Assembly (NCBI GenBank): GCA_964370965.1
Contig: CAYJLW010000006.1
Location: forward strand, 41,989-105,988
Source of the DNA: CAYJLW01 sp964370965
GTDB taxonomy: Bacteria > Actinomycetota > Acidimicrobiia > UBA2766
Direction of reading: 5' to 3'
Length of the DNA stretch: 64,000 bases
Shown: positions 61,843 to 64,000 of the stretch, in pieces
Position numbering within the stretch: position 1 is the first letter of the stretch
How the letters are laid out: each line of letters opens with the position of its first letter
Notes under the pieces: generated by a model
What the model was told of the DNA's origin: nothing
What the model saw: the letters and a program-made list of their open reading frames with translations, nothing else
The model's database searches: none
Position numbers and translations under genes: made by a program

Positions 61843-63831
61843 GTGAGCCCTCCGCAGAACCCATCCCCCGACGGTAGGCCGGGCGGGCCCTCCCCCCGCG
61901 GTGACGTGGGCTGGCCTCGCTGGGCCGTGTGGCTGGTCGTGGCCATGTTCATCTCGATCGTGGTCTTCTCGTTCTTCGGACGGCCCACCACGGACAACCA
62001 GATCGCCACGAGCCAGTTCGAGACCCACCTCGAGGAGAAACGGGTCAAGTCCGTCCAGATCGACAACCAGACCGGCGCCGCCTCCGGGACCCTCAAGGAC
62101 GGCAAGAAGTTCACCACGAACGTGGGCGCCATCACCGACGACCTGAACAGGAAGCTCGCCGACTCCGGAGCCGACTACGAGTTCCGGCCCCCCCAGAGCA
62201 ACATCCTGGGGAACCTCGTCGTCTTCCTGATCCCGTTCCTGCTCCTCATCTTGGTCATGGTCTGGATCAACCGCCGCGCCCAAGGGCAGATGGGGTCGAT
62301 CATGCAGATCGGCCGCAGCCGGGCCAAGGTCTACAACACCGAGAAGCCCAAGACGACCTTCGCCGACGTCGCCGGCTACAAGGAGCCCAAGCAGGAGATC
62401 CAGGAGGTCATCGGCTTCCTGAAGGAGCCCCGCAAGTTCAAGGAGATGGGCGCCAAGGTGCCCAAGGGGGTCCTTCTCGTGGGCCCGCCGGGCACAGGCA
62501 AGACGCTCCTCGCCCGGGCGGTGGCCGGCGAGGCCGGCGTGCCCTTCGTCTCGGTCACGGGGTCGGACTTCATGGAGATGTTCGTGGGCGTGGGCGCCGC
62601 CCGCGTCCGGGACCTCTTCCAGACCGCCCGGAAGCAGTCTCCTTCGGTGGTCTTCATCGACGAGATCGACTCGATCGGACGCAAAAGGGGCGCCGGCCTC
62701 GGCGGCGGCCACGACGAGCGGGAACAGACCCTGAACCAGCTCCTCTCGGAGATGGACGGCTTCGAGAGCTCCGAGGGCATCGTCATGATGGCGGCGACCA
62801 ACCGCCCCGACATCCTCGACCCGGCGCTCTTGCGTCCCGGCCGCTTCGACCGCCAGGTCATCGTCCCCCTGCCCACCCTCTCGGAGCGTCTGGAGATCCT
62901 CGCCGTCCACACCAAGGACAAGAAGCTCTCCGACACCGTCGACCTCGCGCGCGTCGCCAAGGGCACGCCCGGTTTCAGCGGGGCCGACCTCGCGAACCTC
63001 ACTAACGAGGCCGCCCTCTACGCCGTGCGCAGAGGCCATCCCCGCATCGACCAGACCGACTTCGACGACGCCCGCGACCGCGTGATCATGGGCCTGAAGC
63101 GTGAATCGCTGGCCATGAGCGACGAGGAGAAGCGCATCACCGCCTACCACGAAGCGGGTCACGCCCTCTGCGGCATCCTCAGCGAGCACGCCGACGAGGT
63201 CCACAAGGTCACGATCCTCCCCATCGGCATGGCCCTGGGCGTCACGCAGTTCCTGCCCGAGGAACGCCACATCGAGCCCAGCGAGCGCATCGAGGCACAA
63301 CTCGTCGTCGCCCTCGGAGGCCGCGTGGCCGAAGAGATCGTCTTCGCCCGTCCCTCGACGGGAGCCTCCAACGACCTCCAGCAGGCCACCGCCCTCGCCC
63401 GCAAGATGGTCCGGGAATGGGGGATGTCCGACAAGCTGGGCCCGATCGCCTACGGCGACGACTCCCGCACGGTCTTCCTCGGCGAGGACCTCGTGCGGGG
63501 CCACGAGTACTCCGAGGCCACGGCGGAACTCATCGACGAAGAGGTGTCCCGCATCGTGAGCGAAGCCCGCCGGAGAGCCACCCACCTCCTGACCGACGAC
63601 CGCGAGGCGCTCGACCTCGTCGCCGAGGCGCTCCTGCGGGACGAGTCCATCGAGGGCGTCGAGGTGGAACGCCTGCTGCGGGTGTCCCGTGGCGAAGCGC
63701 CCGCCACACCACCCGCCCCTGCGGCGCCGCCCCAGGCGGTCACCGAGACACAGGCGCCCGCCGCCCCGCCCGTGCCCCAGCACAAGCCCGGGATAGTGCC
63801 CCCGCCCATGGCTCCCGGCGTGGCCCACTGA
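61843..63831 (+). CDS. ftsH: Membrane-anchored AAA protease FtsH
   Basis: 662 residues from a GTG with AAAGGA 5 bases before it. Two N-terminal helices (WAVWLVVAMFISIVVFSFF and LGNLVVFLIPFLLLILVMVW) flank a small extracytoplasmic domain. AAA motifs: Walker A VGPPGTGKTLLARA, Walker B VVFIDEIDSIG, second-region-of-homology ATNRPDILDPALLRPGRFDR. Zinc protease site AYHEAGHALCG with a third ligand in TGASNDLQQAT. Pro/Ala-rich C-terminal tail. Degrades misassembled membrane proteins and SsrA-tagged substrates. Confidence 0.94.
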   Translation: MSPPQNPSPDGRPGGPSPRGDVGWPRWAVWLVVAMFISIVVFSFFGRPTTDNQIATSQFETHLEEKRVKSVQIDNQTGAASGTLKDGKKFTTNVGAITDDLNRKLADSGADYEFRPPQSNILGNLVVFLIPFLLLILVMVWINRRAQGQMGSIMQIGRSRAKVYNTEKPKTTFADVAGYKEPKQEIQEVIGFLKEPRKFKEMGAKVPKGVLLVGPPGTGKTLLARAVAGEAGVPFVSVTGSDFMEMFVGVGAARVRDLFQTARKQSPSVVFIDEIDSIGRKRGAGLGGGHDEREQTLNQLLSEMDGFESSEGIVMMAATNRPDILDPALLRPGRFDRQVIVPLPTLSERLEILAVHTKDKKLSDTVDLARVAKGTPGFSGADLANLTNEAALYAVRRGHPRIDQTDFDDARDRVIMGLKRESLAMSDEEKRITAYHEAGHALCGILSEHADEVHKVTILPIGMALGVTQFLPEERHIEPSERIEAQLVVALGGRVAEEIVFARPSTGASNDLQQATALARKMVREWGMSDKLGPIAYGDDSRTVFLGEDLVRGHEYSEATAELIDEEVSRIVSEARRRATHLLTDDREALDLVAEALLRDESIEGVEVERLLRVSRGEAPATPPAPAAPPQAVTETQAPAAPPVPQHKPGIVPPPMAPGVAH

Positions 63832-63839
63832 TTCACCGT

Positions 63840-63864
63840 CGAGGGGGGACTCCGTCCCCCCTCG
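63840..63864. terminator. Hairpin terminator, same family as 18730 and 28287
   Basis: CGAGGGGGGAC/GTCCCCCCTCG, perfect 11 bp, 8 bases after the ftsH stop. The following roughly 80 bases (GCCGCCGTTGTAGTTGCG, then CCGTTCCGGCCGGGC) repeat the sequence after the Bax1-I gene. No gene is visible from 63832 to the window end. Confidence 0.65.
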
Positions 63865-64000
63865 AACACCCCCCTTCGCACGCGGCCGCCGTTGTAGTTG
63901 CGCGCCGTTCCGGCCGGGCGGAGCCCGGCCTTACGAGCAGGTCACCGTCACCAGAGGCCTGGCTAGCGCACACCGTCCTGCGCCGAGGGGTTCCCAAGGG

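Overview
The window is a high-GC, densely coding stretch of an actinobacterial-type genome. The clearest lineage markers are the mec-cysO-cysM cysteine pathway known from mycobacteria and relatives, a DUF3499/phosphomannomutase/SIS neighbourhood matching the mycobacterial Rv3256c-Rv3258c order, ftsE-ftsX-smpB-ssrA, a DUF998 protein, and frequent GTG starts behind GGAGG-type ribosome sites. Four runs of exactly ten Ns, two of them next to long G/C homopolymers inside secA and purM, show that this is a draft scaffold, probably from an uncultivated organism. I cannot name the species; Acidimicrobiia or a related class is only a guess.

Layout. 1-10.8 kb is surface/secreted: the 3' end of a PKD protein, a 14-blade PD40 propeller protein, a pocket of decayed accessory genes (NERD fragment, toxin-antitoxin pair, broken DUF4143 ATPase) bracketed by two copies of a hairpin, two tandem CrtC/AttH-like lipoproteins, and a 7-blade propeller protein. 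10.9-15.1 kb: cysM, cysO, mec, an ABC-2 exporter and a decayed second mec copy. The exporter sits between two roughly 420-bp direct repeats. 15.2-27.5 kb is the most interesting block: a PhnD-like lipoprotein, a NarL-family sensor kinase with a cysteine-rich GAF region, a response regulator, a Tat-exported molybdopterin oxidoreductase, its four-cluster ferredoxin subunit, an NrfD membrane subunit, a TorD chaperone, a ferredoxin/MvhD fusion, a degenerate second regulator, and a convergent selD.

27.5-38.8 kb is mostly housekeeping: a Bax1-I protein, purM (broken by a gap), murF, a PhoD-like phosphatase, an EamA transporter, DUF998, a secreted lysozyme-like protein, vapBC, ssrA (tmRNA), smpB, ftsX and ftsE. 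38.9-45.6 kb is one giant secreted protein of about 2,230 residues with 16 WSP/PKD-like repeats, including a recent 765-bp tandem duplication. 46.1-50.8 kb: prfB with its programmed frameshift, secA (broken by a gap) and comFC. 50.9-58.7 kb: an alpha/beta hydrolase, then a translationally coupled run of phosphomannomutase, SIS isomerase, RuBisCO-like protein and MtnA, plus small zinc-ribbon, CPBP, DUF6788 and DUF3499 genes. 58.8-64 kb: an acyltransferase, an unassigned small-RNA-like unit, an L,D-transpeptidase and ftsH.

How the genes work together. The 15-26 kb block reads as a sense-and-respire module. A lipid-anchored binding protein probably reports an oxyanion or sulfur/arsenic/selenium compound to the kinase, as TtrS and AioX-AioS do in known systems. 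The kinase would switch on an exported, quinol-linked molybdenum enzyme. The substrate cannot be read from the sequence. Mec, CysO and CysM form a complete protein-thiocarboxylate route to cysteine. MtnA and the RuBisCO-like protein suggest methylthioadenosine salvage. SmpB and tmRNA give ribosome rescue. FtsE/FtsX, MurF, the L,D-transpeptidase and FtsH are envelope growth and quality control.
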